Below are positions 36,037-45,926 of a DNA stretch of 56,452 bases, piece by piece. This DNA comes from an uncultured Bacteroidales bacterium. GTDB lineage: Bacteria; Bacteroidota; Bacteroidia; Bacteroidales; P3. Numbering within the stretch: position 1 is the first letter of the stretch; every line of letters begins with the position of its first letter. Below the pieces are notes generated by a model that was given only the letters and a program-made list of their open reading frames with translations, made no database searches and was not told the DNA's origin. Position numbers and translations under genes: made by a program. The DNA is taken from NCBI GenBank assembly GCA_900318175.1, contig ONJQ01000017.1, positions 1 through 56,452 of the forward strand. Direction: 5' to 3'.

Positions 36037-37608
36037 TCAGTCCATCGAGCGTGCCGATTTGAAAACTCTGTTCCAACGGGGCTTTCCGTGGTCTTTGTCC
36101 CACGAGAAGAGCACCATGGTGGCCTTGCCGGCGATGTGATCTTCGGGCACAAATCCCCAGTAGCGGCTGTCGACGGAGTTGTGCCTGTTGTCGCCCATCA
36201 TCCAGTAATAGTCCATCTTGCAGGTGTACTCAGTGGTCTCCTGCCCATTGATGAATATCTTGCCGCCTCGCACTTCAAGGGTGTTGCCCTCGTAAGTCGT
36301 AATGACGCGCCAGTAGATAGGCAGGTTCTCCAAAGTTAGTTTCAGCGTTTCTCCCTTGGCGGGGATATGGACGGGGCCGAAGTTGTCCGTGCTCCACTGA
36401 TAGAGGGGCGAATGGGGGAAGAGGCTCATCCCATCGTCTCCCGCACGGCGAATGTCGGGCACCACCTCCACCACGTCATTCCGGGCCTCAAGGCTCTTCA
36501 CCTGTGCGCGGGTCAGTGGGACAATGTAGTGGTCGTCGCCATCATACATCATATAGCTCAACGAGTTGGAGAAGTCCTCATGACTCACGCCCAAGTCGTC
36601 CAGCACTTTCCGTGTATTGATGCCGTTCTTGAAGAGTATGCGGTAAGTCTGTTGGCTTTCCGGCGGGTTTTCAATCATCTTGCCGTTGATGTACACTATC
36701 TGGTCTATCAGTTGCAAGTCCTCGCCGGGCAGGCCGATGCAGCGTTTGATGAAGTTCTCGCGCTTGTCCACAGGTCTTACGCGGATTTTGTTTTTCACCA
36801 TCCTGTTGCCCACTGGCAGCATCTTGGCGTTCAGCACGTTCTCTCGTCCCATTTCACGCACCAGTTCATGGTAGCTCATATTGCTTTTCCAGGCAGTGCA
36901 CATAGTGTCGCCGTCGGGGTAGTTGAACACCACGGGGTCAAAACGCTCCACGTGGCCGAAACCGTGATAGCGATGGTAAGGGAGTTTGATCCACTTCAGA
37001 TAGGACTCCACCTGGCCGTCGGTCAGAGGAAGCACATTGTGCACCAGGGGCACCGAGAGGGGGGTCATGGCTGAACGGGGGCCGTAGCTCATTTTCGAGA
37101 CAACCAGGTAGTCGCCTGTCATCAGCGATTTCTCCATCGAGCTGGAGGGGATATTGTAGAACTCAAACATCATGGAGCGGATAATCATGGCGGCCACGAT
37201 GGCAAAGGTGAGTGCGTCGAGCCAGTCGCGTGCCTGTGTCACCTTGTGGGGCTCCTCGGTGTGAGGGTCGTGGTACTGATAGTTGTTCAGCCCCACATAG
37301 GGCAGGTAAATCCAGGGAAAGATAACGCCCAAAGTCTGCTCGAAATAGTTGTAACGGTGGAACGTGTTAGCCGTTTCCACCACCAGCAGCAGGAACATAA
37401 AGATGTTGATGGCGGGCACAAGGAAGAGGATGTACCATTTGATTTTTTGGCTCTTTGTCTTGTCCTTGCCGCATATCCTTATCCACACCATTATGTTGTA
37501 GAAGGGAATTAATGCTATCCACGGCTTCTCGCCGACTTTTTTAAAGAGCAGCCACAGTCCCAACAGGCTGCCAACAAAGTAGAGAATCAATAGAATTTCG
37601 TATATCAT
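36037..37608 (-). CDS. lepB: Signal peptidase I, long Bacteroidota form
   Basis: A 523-residue type I signal peptidase that cleaves signal peptides from exported proteins. The catalytic Ser is in IPSSSMEKSL and the base Lys in FIKRCIGLPGED; the final box is GDNRHNSVDSRYWGFVP. Compared with E. coli LepB (324 residues) it has an N-terminal membrane domain with extra helices (YEILLILYFVGSLLGLWLLF; ILFLVPAINIFMFLLLVVET) and large insertions between catalytic boxes. These are known in this phylum. A 280-base gene-poor gap follows on its 5' side. Confidence 0.95.
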   Translation of the reverse strand: MIYEILLILYFVGSLLGLWLLFKKVGEKPWIALIPFYNIMVWIRICGKDKTKSQKIKWYILFLVPAINIFMFLLLVVETANTFHRYNYFEQTLGVIFPWIYLPYVGLNNYQYHDPHTEEPHKVTQARDWLDALTFAIVAAMIIRSMMFEFYNIPSSSMEKSLMTGDYLVVSKMSYGPRSAMTPLSVPLVHNVLPLTDGQVESYLKWIKLPYHRYHGFGHVERFDPVVFNYPDGDTMCTAWKSNMSYHELVREMGRENVLNAKMLPVGNRMVKNKIRVRPVDKRENFIKRCIGLPGEDLQLIDQIVYINGKMIENPPESQQTYRILFKNGINTRKVLDDLGVSHEDFSNSLSYMMYDGDDHYIVPLTRAQVKSLEARNDVVEVVPDIRRAGDDGMSLFPHSPLYQWSTDNFGPVHIPAKGETLKLTLENLPIYWRVITTYEGNTLEVRGGKIFINGQETTEYTCKMDYYWMMGDNRHNSVDSRYWGFVPEDHIAGKATMVLFSWDKDHGKPRWNRVFKSARSMD

Positions 37609-37727
37609 AAGTCTTTATCTGAATTCTGCTCCAATAACGATTGTTCAAGTTAATTATTGTGCGCCGTCTTCATTTTCTTTTCGTACTATTGTGCAAAGAA
37701 TATTTGGCCACACGTATTCCACAACTT

Positions 37728-37820
37728 ATGACGATTGTGGACAACTTCTTTCAGGTTAATACATATGATGCCGTACCGAATAGCTTATCAGATGAAGTGG
37801 CAATGGAAAAGATGCTGTAA
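37728..37820 (+). CDS. Doubtful 30-residue open frame
   Basis: An ATG-started frame reads MTIVDNFFQVNTYDAVPNSL and ends SDEVAMEKML, with codon use that looks protein-like, but no export signal, repeat or membrane helix. It sits in the gap between lepB and the GT4 gene. It could be a leader peptide, a relic of a longer gene, or chance. I include it only as a low-confidence note. Confidence 0.15.
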   Translation: MTIVDNFFQVNTYDAVPNSLSDEVAMEKML

Positions 37821-37888
37821 AGCCATCCCTGACTCTCACAGAACTTTGGCAAAGTTAAGGCGAAGGGAAAGGCGTGGGTGGGTCTTCG

Positions 37889-39046
37889 TCAAGGTTTGAC
37901 GGTGGCGCGGAGGGCCGCGAGGAGGATTTGTTTTTCGTGCTGCCAGTTGAGCTCCTCCCCTGCTTTGGCGAAACGGCGGGTACGCTCGTCCGCGGGCAGG
38001 GTGTCCCAGTATTGCAGGGCTTGGCGGATGTCGCGGGCAAGGCTCTCCAAGTATTGGCTGTAATTGTCTCCCCTTGGGTCATTGGGCAATGGGCCGGTGA
38101 GGGTGCCTGTGCCATAGCGTTCAAGGACTCTTCGGATTTCGGGGAAATCGGTTGCAAGGATGGGAACGCCGGCATTGGCAAAGTCAGCTATGCGGTTGGG
38201 AAGGGAATAACGGTAGTTGAGGCCAAGGTCCTGCAACAAGCATAGCCCCAGGTCGGCCTGAGTGGTGAGGGCGTGCAGTCGGTCGGGCTCCACCCGTCCA
38301 AGGAATTGCACCCTGTCGCCCCAAGTCACGTTGGCGGCATGCTTCCGTTCGTCGGCAAGGCAGTCGCCGTCGCCGGCCACGACGAGACGGCAATCGGGCA
38401 GCAGTTGCATCACGTCGATAAGTTCTTTAACCCCGCGCCCAATGTTCACAGCCCCTTGGTAGAGGAGTGTTCGTGGGCATGAAACCTCATGGCTTGTCTT
38501 GATGGCCGGAGGGGTGTCTGGGACGTTGCGCACCACGGTCATCTCTATGCCATAGCGGCTGCGGTATTCGTCCGCCACACTTTGGCACACGGTGAAGGCT
38601 CCGCTCACGTGGGGCAGACAACGGCGTTCCACCCATCGCCACACGGCTTGCACGCGGGGCCGTCCTTGCAATTCAGGCACATCGGGGAAGAGCTCGTGTG
38701 CATCGAAGAGAAGTGGTTTGCGGCGCAGACGGGCGGCAAGTGTACTGGCAAGGAGGGTGTCGGTGTCGTTGGCATAGAAACAGTCGGCACGGTTGAACAG
38801 CAGCAGCAGGAAGAGCCGCAGGTTGTATTCGGCATAGAAGAAGGCTGAGCGGCGGAAAAGCAGACGCAGACGGCAGGTGGCGTAAGGCAGAGCGTCATTA
38901 CCGATGGCAGCGTGGGTACCAGAGGGGGTGCTGCGCCTACCGACAAGGGTAACGGCCCAGCCCTCCTCGGCAAGGGCTCGGCAGGTGCGATTGACGCGCT
39001 GGTCCGTGACCAAATCATTAGTTACAGCTACGATGATGCGTTTCAT
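37889..39046 (-). CDS. GT4-family glycosyltransferase
   Basis: A 385-residue GT-B glycosyltransferase. The N-terminal Rossmann half opens with MKRIIVAVTNDLVTDQRVNRTC, a start common in Bacteroidota GT4 genes. The C-terminal half holds the nucleotide-sugar region: PRTLLYQGAVNIGRGVKELI, RLVVAGDGD and an acidic pocket in SLPNRIADFANAGVPILAT. It lacks membrane helices. It probably builds a surface polysaccharide or lipid-linked glycan. No other polysaccharide cluster genes are adjacent. Its start region abuts the priA promoter in the opposite direction. Confidence 0.9.
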   Translation of the reverse strand: MKRIIVAVTNDLVTDQRVNRTCRALAEEGWAVTLVGRRSTPSGTHAAIGNDALPYATCRLRLLFRRSAFFYAEYNLRLFLLLLFNRADCFYANDTDTLLASTLAARLRRKPLLFDAHELFPDVPELQGRPRVQAVWRWVERRCLPHVSGAFTVCQSVADEYRSRYGIEMTVVRNVPDTPPAIKTSHEVSCPRTLLYQGAVNIGRGVKELIDVMQLLPDCRLVVAGDGDCLADERKHAANVTWGDRVQFLGRVEPDRLHALTTQADLGLCLLQDLGLNYRYSLPNRIADFANAGVPILATDFPEIRRVLERYGTGTLTGPLPNDPRGDNYSQYLESLARDIRQALQYWDTLPADERTRRFAKAGEELNWQHEKQILLAALRATVKP

Positions 39047-39137
39047 CTGGTGCGTTGTCGTTGATTAATACATAGTGTGTTGACGGTTCATGCCGAAAAA
39101 AATCTTTGGTTTTATAACGCAAGAAAGATTTTTTTCG

Positions 39138-39145
39138 TACTTTTG
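39138..39145 (+). promoter_or_regulatory. -7 promoter element of priA
   Basis: TACTTTTG matches TAnnTTTG and lies about 45 bases before the priA ATG. The nearest TTTG upstream is at 39105, farther than the usual spacing, so only the -7 element is well supported. Confidence 0.5.
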
Positions 39146-39189
39146 CACACAAATTTCTCGCCCTCAAGGCCGCTAAGAAGCTGATTGTA

Positions 39190-41691
39190 ATGGAGACCTA
39201 CTTTGTCGACGTCATATTGCCGCTGCATATCCACGACACCTATACCTACCGTGTGCCGCAGGAGTATAACGACGTCATACAGGTTGGGCAGCGCGTAGTG
39301 GTGCAGTTTGGCGGAAAGCGTCTCTATTCCGCCCTTGTGCGGCGTGTGCACCAGGAGGTGCCGCGCTACATGGTGAAGTATGTGCTCTCCATCCTCGACC
39401 TCGAACCCATTGCCGACGAGCGGCAGCTGAGGTTCTGGGAATGGATGGCGGAGTACTATATGTGCTTCTTGGGCGATGTGATGGCGGTGGCCTTGCCCTC
39501 CGCCTTGAGATTGGCCAGCGAGTCGTCCGTCTCCATCCATCCCGACTACACAGGCGAGCTCTCCGACCTTTCGGCCAACGAGATGCGGGTGGTGCAGTTG
39601 CTCTCGGAGCATCCCGTGATGACTGTCGACGACCTTGGCAAAGCCCTCGGGCTGCAAAAGATGATGCCCTTGCTCAACACCATGATCGAGCGCAGCATCA
39701 TTATCATGGAGGAGGAACTGCGGCAACGCTTTGTGCCCCGCACGGCCACCTATCTGACTTTGACCCCTGAATATAAGGACTCCGACGCGCTGAGGTCCCT
39801 TTTTGACTCTTTGGAGCAAAAGAAGACCACCCAGAAACAGGTGGACGTGCTGATGAAGTTCATGCAGATGAGCCAGATGGGAGCCCAGCCCGTTGCCAAG
39901 CGGGCGCTGCTTTCCACCACGGATGGTGCCGTGGTGTCCGATTCGGCACTGAAGACGTTGATACGCCACGGTGTGCTACAGCAGGAGGACCACGTAGAAT
40001 CGCGCTTGGAGCAGGGACAGAGCACAGCCCAGGCAGCGGACATTCACCTGAACGAAGAGCAGCAATCAGCCTACAACTACCTGAGTCACTGTCAGCAGCC
40101 TGTGGCCCTGCTGCACGGTGTCACCTCATCCGGCAAGACCGAAGTGTACATCAAGCTCATAGCCGATGTCATAGCAAGGGGCGACCAAGTCCTGTTCTTG
40201 CTGCCCGAAATCGCCCTCACGGCTCAGGCCATCAACCGCCTACGCCGCTATTTCGGCGACCTTGTGGGGGTATACCACTCCCGTTTCAGTGCGTCGCAAC
40301 GGGCCGAGGTGTGGAACCGCACCATGACCTCTGACCCCGGCCAGCGCTACCAAGTGCTGTTGGGAGCCCGCAGCGCCCTCTTCCTCCCCTTCCGCCAACT
40401 CGGGTTGGTCATAGTGGATGAGGAGCACGACTCCAGCTACAAGCAGTACGACCCATCGCCACGCTACAACGGCAGGGACGCTGCCATTTACCTCGCCCAC
40501 CTGTGGGGCGCACGGACTGTGCTGGGGTCCGCCACGCCCTCGTTAGAGAGTTATTACAACGCCAAGCAGGGCAAATATGGCTTCTGCGAGATGAAGCACC
40601 GCTTTGGGGGTCTGCTGATGCCGGAGGTGCTCTGTGCCGACATGAAGGAGGAGTCGCGCCGACGCCGTCAGGAGCAGGGCGCACAACCTGCTCCGGGCAC
40701 AATCCTCTTCTCGCAATTCCTGATAGAGAACATCCAGAAAGCCCTCGACGACAACGAGCAGGTGATTCTCTTCCAAAACCGAAGGGGTTTCTCGCTGCGC
40801 ATCGAGTGCGACGACTGCCACTGGATACCCAAATGCCAGCACTGCGACGTGTCGCTGGTCTACCACCGTGTCACCAACAGTCTGCGCTGCCACTATTGCG
40901 GCTATTCCATCCCGCTGCCCACCGAGTGCCCGGCCTGCCACGGCCATCACCTCACCATGAAAGGCATCGGCACCGAACGCATTGAGGACGACCTCAGCAT
41001 CATGTTCCCAAAAGCCAAAGTGGCACGCATGGATCTGGACAGCACTTTGCAGAAGAACCGCTATTTAGAGATAATCAATGACTTTCAGGACCGCCGCATC
41101 GACATCCTTGTGGGTACGCAGATGGTCACTAAGGGGTTGGACTTCGACCATGTGAGTGTGGTGGGCATCGTCAGTGCTGACAATCTGCTGTACTTCCCCG
41201 ACTTCCGTGCCTACGAGCGGGCGTTCCAGCAGATGACCCAAGTGAGTGGGCGTGCTGGCCGTCATGGCCACCGCGGAAAGGTGATAATCCAAACCTTCAA
41301 CCCCTACCACCAAGCCATCCGCAATGTGATTGACAACGACTACACCTCCATGTACGAGAGCCAGATTACCGACCGTCGTGTGTTCCGCTACCCGCCTTTC
41401 TACCGCCTGATAACCATCACGATGAAGCACCGCGACAGCGATGTGCTGAACGAGGCTGCCGACCGCTACGCCCGCGCCTTGCGCGAAGTGTTTGCCACCC
41501 GCGTGGTGGGGCCGGAGTATCCCAGCGTGATGCGCGTCAGGGGGCTGTACCTCAAGAACATCATGCTGCGATTCGACCGCACCGAGGCCATCACCCAAGC
41601 CAAGACAATCATCATGGAGCTGTGCGACAAGATAAAGTCAGACAAAACACTCTCCCCCTTGCAAATCCATTTTGATGTGGACCCGCAATGA
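39190..41691 (+). CDS. priA: Primosomal protein N' (PriA helicase)
   Basis: An 833-residue replication-restart helicase that reloads DnaB at stalled forks. The N-terminal DNA-binding domain opens with ETYFVDVILPLHIHDTYTY. Walker A HGVTSSGKTE begins near residue 311 and the DEEH box (VIVDEEHDSSYK) near 408. The zinc cluster of paired Cys (CDDCHWIPKCQHC ... CHYCG ... CPACH) spans about 540-585. Helicase motifs V and VI (GTQMVTKGLDFDHV; QVSGRAGRHG) complete it. Length and order match PriA. It reads alone, opposite to both neighbours. Confidence 0.97.
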   Translation: METYFVDVILPLHIHDTYTYRVPQEYNDVIQVGQRVVVQFGGKRLYSALVRRVHQEVPRYMVKYVLSILDLEPIADERQLRFWEWMAEYYMCFLGDVMAVALPSALRLASESSVSIHPDYTGELSDLSANEMRVVQLLSEHPVMTVDDLGKALGLQKMMPLLNTMIERSIIIMEEELRQRFVPRTATYLTLTPEYKDSDALRSLFDSLEQKKTTQKQVDVLMKFMQMSQMGAQPVAKRALLSTTDGAVVSDSALKTLIRHGVLQQEDHVESRLEQGQSTAQAADIHLNEEQQSAYNYLSHCQQPVALLHGVTSSGKTEVYIKLIADVIARGDQVLFLLPEIALTAQAINRLRRYFGDLVGVYHSRFSASQRAEVWNRTMTSDPGQRYQVLLGARSALFLPFRQLGLVIVDEEHDSSYKQYDPSPRYNGRDAAIYLAHLWGARTVLGSATPSLESYYNAKQGKYGFCEMKHRFGGLLMPEVLCADMKEESRRRRQEQGAQPAPGTILFSQFLIENIQKALDDNEQVILFQNRRGFSLRIECDDCHWIPKCQHCDVSLVYHRVTNSLRCHYCGYSIPLPTECPACHGHHLTMKGIGTERIEDDLSIMFPKAKVARMDLDSTLQKNRYLEIINDFQDRRIDILVGTQMVTKGLDFDHVSVVGIVSADNLLYFPDFRAYERAFQQMTQVSGRAGRHGHRGKVIIQTFNPYHQAIRNVIDNDYTSMYESQITDRRVFRYPPFYRLITITMKHRDSDVLNEAADRYARALREVFATRVVGPEYPSVMRVRGLYLKNIMLRFDRTEAITQAKTIIMELCDKIKSDKTLSPLQIHFDVDPQ

Positions 41692-41719
41692 CGTTGAGAG
41701 AGGGATAATCAGTAAAAAC

Positions 41720-42532
41720 TTATGAACGAGGCCGCAACTGCCAGAAGGCTACAGCGGCGGCGGCGGCCACATTGAGCGAGTCCACACCGCGCTGCATGGG
41801 TATTATGGCGCGGTAGTCACAGCTCTCTATGGTGCTTTGCGTCAGCCCGTCGCCTTCGGTGCCAAGCACTATGGCCAGCCGCTCCTCGGCCACGAGCGCG
41901 GGATGGTCAATCGGTACGGCGGTGGCTGTCAGGGCCAAGGCCACAGTCTTGAAGCCCAAGCCGTTCAACTGTTCCATGGCGGGGCGTGGCCAGGTAGGGA
42001 TATAAGTCCAAGGAATCTGGAACACGGTACCCATGCTGACCCTCACACTGCGGCGGTTCAAAGGGTCGCAACACGTGGGTGAAAAGAGCACTGCCCCCAT
42101 GCCCAAGGCTGCTGCGGCGCGCAGTATGGCTCCTGTGTTGGTACTATTGACCACGTTGTCCACCACCACAATGCGTTTCTGCTTTTGGCACAACTGCTCC
42201 ACCGACGGCAGTTGCGGGCGGTGCATGGCACACAGCACCCCGCGTGTAAGCTCGTAGCCCGTCAGCGAGGCCAGCAGTGCACGGCTCCCGGTGTAGACCG
42301 GCAACTCGCCAAGGCGGGCCACGATGTCAGCAGCCTGCCCGGCAATATGCTTCTCTTCGCAAAGGAGGGAGACAGGCTGGTAGCCCGCATCGAGGGCCAC
42401 CCGTATCACTTTGGGGCTCTCGGCTATGAAGATGCCCTGGTCGGGTTCGAGGCGGTTGCGCAGCTGTGCCTCCGTCAGGTGGGCGTAAGGCTGTAAACCG
42501 GGATGGGATAAGTCGGCAACGGGGACAATCAT
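41720..42532 (-). CDS. TrmH-family (SPOUT) RNA methyltransferase
   Basis: A 270-residue RNA ribose methyltransferase. The start MIVPVADLSHPGLQPY is chosen because the frame runs 57 codons further upstream into the neighbouring gene without a family-like sequence. An N-terminal substrate-binding part (GIFIAESPKVIRVAL) precedes the SPOUT knot motifs: DNVVNSTNTGAILRAAAALG, IVLGTEGDGLTQSTI and PMQRGVDSLNVAAAAAVAF. The target may be tRNA or 23S rRNA (RlmB/TsnR-like) and cannot be settled here. It lies 17 bases after the threonine aldolase gene on the same strand. Confidence 0.92.
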   Translation of the reverse strand: MIVPVADLSHPGLQPYAHLTEAQLRNRLEPDQGIFIAESPKVIRVALDAGYQPVSLLCEEKHIAGQAADIVARLGELPVYTGSRALLASLTGYELTRGVLCAMHRPQLPSVEQLCQKQKRIVVVDNVVNSTNTGAILRAAAALGMGAVLFSPTCCDPLNRRSVRVSMGTVFQIPWTYIPTWPRPAMEQLNGLGFKTVALALTATAVPIDHPALVAEERLAIVLGTEGDGLTQSTIESCDYRAIIPMQRGVDSLNVAAAAAVAFWQLRPRS

Positions 42533-42549
42533 CTGTTCCGCACGCGGGT

Positions 42550-43590
42550 TTATCGGGCTTTGTACTCCTGTATCCTCTTCTTCAATGCAGCGATGAGGCT
42601 GTTGATGTCCTCTTCGGTGGTGTCGAATGAGCACATCCAGCGCACCACGTCGCTCTCCTCGTCCCAAAGGTAGAAGAAATAATCTTCGAGCAATGCATTC
42701 CACACCTCGTTGGGCAGTTTGACAAAGACGCTGTTGGCCTGCACGGGATACATTACTTGGGCCTCAGGGACGTCGGCCAATGCTTTGTAGAGCAACTGCG
42801 CCATCTTGTTGCTGTGCTCGGCGTTGCGCCGCCACAACTCGGTAGTGATATAAGCGTCGAACTGGGCAGCCATGAACCGCATTTTGCTGCACAACTGAGC
42901 CATCTGCTTGCGACGATATTTCAACTCTACATTCAGCTGGGGATTGAGAATCACGGCGCTCTCGCCCATCAGCATGCCATTTTTAGTGCCGCCGAACGAG
43001 AGGCAGTCCACGCCGCAGTCGGTGGTGAGCTGGCGGAAGGTGCAACCTAAGGCAACGGCAGCATTGGCCAGACGGGCACCATCCATGTGCAGGTACATGT
43101 CGTGTGAGTGAGCGAGGTCGGCCAAAGCGCGGATTTCGTCCAGCGTGTAGAGGGTGCCGAGCTCCGTCGGCTGCGTGATGCTGATGGCGCGGGGCTGCGA
43201 GTGGTGCTCAAAACCAAAGCCGTGCAGCTGTGTCTTGACCAGTTCGGGCGTCAGTTTGCCGTCAGGCGTGTTGACCGTGAGCAGACGGCATCCCACTATG
43301 CGCTGCGGTGCTCCGCACTCGTCGACATTGATATGAGCCGTGTCGGCACACACCACGGCATGGTGCGAGCGGCACATGGCGTCGATGTTCAACACATTGG
43401 CTCCCGTACCGTTGAATACGAAATACACTTGTGCCTCGGGTCCAAAAACCTGCTGGAACAGCTGTTCGGCCTTTTTGCAATACTCGTCGTCGCCGTATGC
43501 CAAGGCATGTTCGACGTTGGCGGAGGCTATTGCCTCCATGATTTCGGGGCTGATGCCCGAATGGTTGTCACTACCAAATCCGCGTCTCAT
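42550..43590 (-). CDS. ltaE: Low-specificity threonine aldolase / beta-eliminating lyase
   Basis: A 346-residue fold-type I PLP enzyme. It opens with RRGFGSDNHSGISPEIMEA. The N-terminal dimer region has FVFNGTGANVLNIDAMCR, an aspartate for the pyridine nitrogen follows in MHMDGARLANAAVALG, and the PLP lysine is in SFGGTKNGMLMGE. It splits L-threonine or allo-threonine to glycine and acetaldehyde. This could feed the glycine cleavage system, whose gcvH lies 2.4 kb away. The family also contains tyrosine phenol-lyase-like members, so specificity is inferred. Confidence 0.9.
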   Translation of the reverse strand: MRRGFGSDNHSGISPEIMEAIASANVEHALAYGDDEYCKKAEQLFQQVFGPEAQVYFVFNGTGANVLNIDAMCRSHHAVVCADTAHINVDECGAPQRIVGCRLLTVNTPDGKLTPELVKTQLHGFGFEHHSQPRAISITQPTELGTLYTLDEIRALADLAHSHDMYLHMDGARLANAAVALGCTFRQLTTDCGVDCLSFGGTKNGMLMGESAVILNPQLNVELKYRRKQMAQLCSKMRFMAAQFDAYITTELWRRNAEHSNKMAQLLYKALADVPEAQVMYPVQANSVFVKLPNEVWNALLEDYFFYLWDEESDVVRWMCSFDTTEEDINSLIAALKKRIQEYKAR

Positions 43591-43652
43591 AAGAAATAAT
43601 ATTTAGACCTTTGAATGCGTTAATTCGTTATTTCGTTAATTCGTAAATCGAC

Positions 43653-43684
43653 TAACACATTAACACGTTAACACATTAACACGT
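43653..43684. repeat. Two perfect copies of a 16-bp direct repeat
   Basis: The unit TAACACATTAACACGT occurs twice head to tail (43653-43668, 43669-43684), preceded by related AT-rich units (GTTAATTCGTTATTTCG). It lies between the ltaE start and the rho stop on the minus strand. A similar ATTAACGCATTAACACG string stands at 35391-35407 downstream of the cyclophilin gene. Confidence 0.6.
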
Positions 43685-43690
43685 TCTCAA

Positions 43691-45763
43691 TTATTTGTCC
43701 ATCGTCAAGAGGAACTCCTCGTTGCTGATGGTGTGAGCCATATTCTTTTGCAGGAACTCCATGGCCTCCACAGGCGTCATGTCGGTGAGTTGGTTGCGGA
43801 GCACGAGGGTACGGCTCAGCAGGTTCTTGGGGACCAGCAAGTCGTCGCGGCGGGTGCTGGAAGCCACCAGGTCGATAGCGGGATAGATGCGCTTGTTGGC
43901 CATCTTGCGGTCAAGTTGCAACTCCATGTTGCCTGTGCCCTTGAACTCCTCGAAGATGACGTCGTCCATCTTGCTGCCTGTCTCGGTGAGGGCTGTGGCG
44001 ATGATGGTCAGCGAGCCGCCGTTCTCGATGTTGCGGGCGGCGCCGAAGAAGCGTTTGGGCTTTTGCAGGGCGTTGGCCTCGACACCACCGCTGAGCACCT
44101 TGCCCGAAGCGGGTTGGACGGTGTTGTAGGCACGCGCCAGACGGGTGATGGAGTCAAGCACTATGACCACATCATGTCCGCATTCGGTCATGCGTTTAGC
44201 CTTCTCCAACACGATGTTGGCGATGCGCACATGGCGGTCGGCGGGCTCGTCGAAGGTGGAGGCTATGACCTCCGCGTTGACGCTGCGCTGCATGTCTGTC
44301 ACCTCCTCGGGGCGCTCGTCAATGAGCAGCACCATCAGGTACACCTCGGGGTGGTTATAGGCAATGGCATTGGCCACCTCTTTCAGCAGGGTGGTTTTAC
44401 CCGTTTTGGGCTGTGCCACTATCAGGCCGCGCTGTCCTTTTCCGATGGGGGTGAACATGTCGATGATGCGGGTGGAGAGGGTCTGCTGCGGATGTCCGGT
44501 GAGCTTGAATTTCTCATCGGGGAACAACGGGGTCAGCGATTCGAAGGGCACGCGGTCGCGTATGCGCTCGGGCGAGAGACCGTTGATCTCCCGAATCTTC
44601 ACCATGATGAAGTACTTATCGTTCTCCTTGGGCGGACGGACCATGCCACTGATGGTGTCGCCGGACTTCAGTCCGAAGTTGTGGACCATGGGAGCGGAGA
44701 CAAACACATCGTCCGGCGAAGCAAGATAGTTGTAATCCGACGAGCGGAGGAAACCGAATCCGTCAGGGGCCAGTTCGAGGACACCCTCGGCCTCCACCAC
44801 GCCTTCAAGGTCGAAGGGATAGTTCTTGACAGGCTTGGAAGCCTCCTTGGTGGGAACGCCAATCTGTGCAAGGAACTCGTCGCTGTAGGGGTCTGACAGG
44901 CGATGGTGTTTGCCCTTGTTGCCAAAGCGCACATAGCGCTCCTTGTTGTTGCTCTCTGCTGCCGGGGCAGCCTCGGGGGCACCCTCTTGCTGCTGAGTTG
45001 CAGGACGCTGGGCTTCAGGCTGTGCGGCTGCTGGTGCTGCATTGGCAGCGGGCTCAGCGGGCTCAGCGGGCGCAGCTTTCTCGGAGCTGGGAGCCTTTGC
45101 CGGGGTGGCAGGTGCCTCAACGGCGGGTTCTGCCTTGGGGGCAGGGGTGGCAGTGGCCTCCTGCTCAGCGACCTTCACCTTCTTGGGTCTACCGCGCTTG
45201 CGCTTCACCGGCTCGGCGACAACCTGCTCCACAGGCTCTGCTGCCACTTGGGCGGGAGCGGGAGCCTCGGCCTTTTCCGTTTCGGCGGGAGCCTCCTTTT
45301 TTGCGGTTGCGAGGGCACTCTCCGTGCGGCGCAACAGCCGCCCGGAGGGCGAAACCACGTCGGGAATAGTGGGAACGAGGGGCAGTTCAAGGTCAGCGAT
45401 ATTGATGCCGGGCATCTCGGTCTGAATAGAGTGGAGACCTTCTTTAATACTATCTATATTTTTGCCATTATTTCTGGCTTGGGGTTCGCGTATTTTCTTT
45501 TTGTGAAGTTCGGGATTGTTGAGCGACGACTCTGCCAGCAGTGTGGGTTTGATGCGGGCCCGACGGGGTCTGGACTCGGGTTCTTTGGCTTTCTGATTCT
45601 CCTGTTCTTTAGTGATGGCATTGGGATTTTCAGACTGCAGGCCGATGATTTTGTAGATTAACTCTTGCGCATCCATGCGCGTGGCTCGCGGAATACCTAA
45701 TTCTTTGGCAATATTGATGAGTTCAATATGTGCCTTGGCTTCAAGTTCTGATTTGCTATACAT
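43691..45763 (-). CDS. rho: Transcription termination factor Rho with large disordered insert
   Basis: A 690-residue Rho helicase that ends untranslated transcripts. An N-terminal Rho-N helical domain ([20 protein letters not shown]) is followed by a low-complexity Ala/Pro/Glu/Lys-rich region of about 250 residues that includes an AT-hook-like [10 protein letters not shown]. The RNA-binding cold-shock domain ([19 protein letters not shown]) begins near 320. The RecA-type core has Walker [14 protein letters not shown] near 449 and [13 protein letters not shown] (Walker B). The frame is open 80 codons upstream to 46003, but that part is hydrophobic and non-family and would overlap gcvH, so 45763 is chosen. 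The insert corresponds to the phase-separating region described in Bacteroides thetaiotaomicron Rho. Confidence 0.95.
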   Translation of the reverse strand: MYSKSELEAKAHIELINIAKELGIPRATRMDAQELIYKIIGLQSENPNAITKEQENQKAKEPESRPRRARIKPTLLAESSLNNPELHKKKIREPQARNNGKNIDSIKEGLHSIQTEMPGINIADLELPLVPTIPDVVSPSGRLLRRTESALATAKKEAPAETEKAEAPAPAQVAAEPVEQVVAEPVKRKRGRPKKVKVAEQEATATPAPKAEPAVEAPATPAKAPSSEKAAPAEPAEPAANAAPAAAQPEAQRPATQQQEGAPEAAPAAESNNKERYVRFGNKGKHHRLSDPYSDEFLAQIGVPTKEASKPVKNYPFDLEGVVEAEGVLELAPDGFGFLRSSDYNYLASPDDVFVSAPMVHNFGLKSGDTISGMVRPPKENDKYFIMVKIREINGLSPERIRDRVPFESLTPLFPDEKFKLTGHPQQTLSTRIIDMFTPIGKGQRGLIVAQPKTGKTTLLKEVANAIAYNHPEVYLMVLLIDERPEEVTDMQRSVNAEVIASTFDEPADRHVRIANIVLEKAKRMTECGHDVVIVLDSITRLARAYNTVQPASGKVLSGGVEANALQKPKRFFGAARNIENGGSLTIIATALTETGSKMDDVIFEEFKGTGNMELQLDRKMANKRIYPAIDLVASSTRRDDLLVPKNLLSRTLVLRNQLTDMTPVEAMEFLQKNMAHTISNEEFLLTMDK

Positions 45764-45926
45764 AAATGTAGCGTATGTCCTTTGATGTTTTTTAGAAAAA
45801 ATTCGTCTTTTAATGTGTGGGGGTGATTGTTCTGTGTATGAGCATTTAACAGCGAAAAATGCACCATATTTGAACTTGTTTTGACAACACAAAAGTAGAA
45901 AAAAATTTTGATTCCGACAAAAAAAT

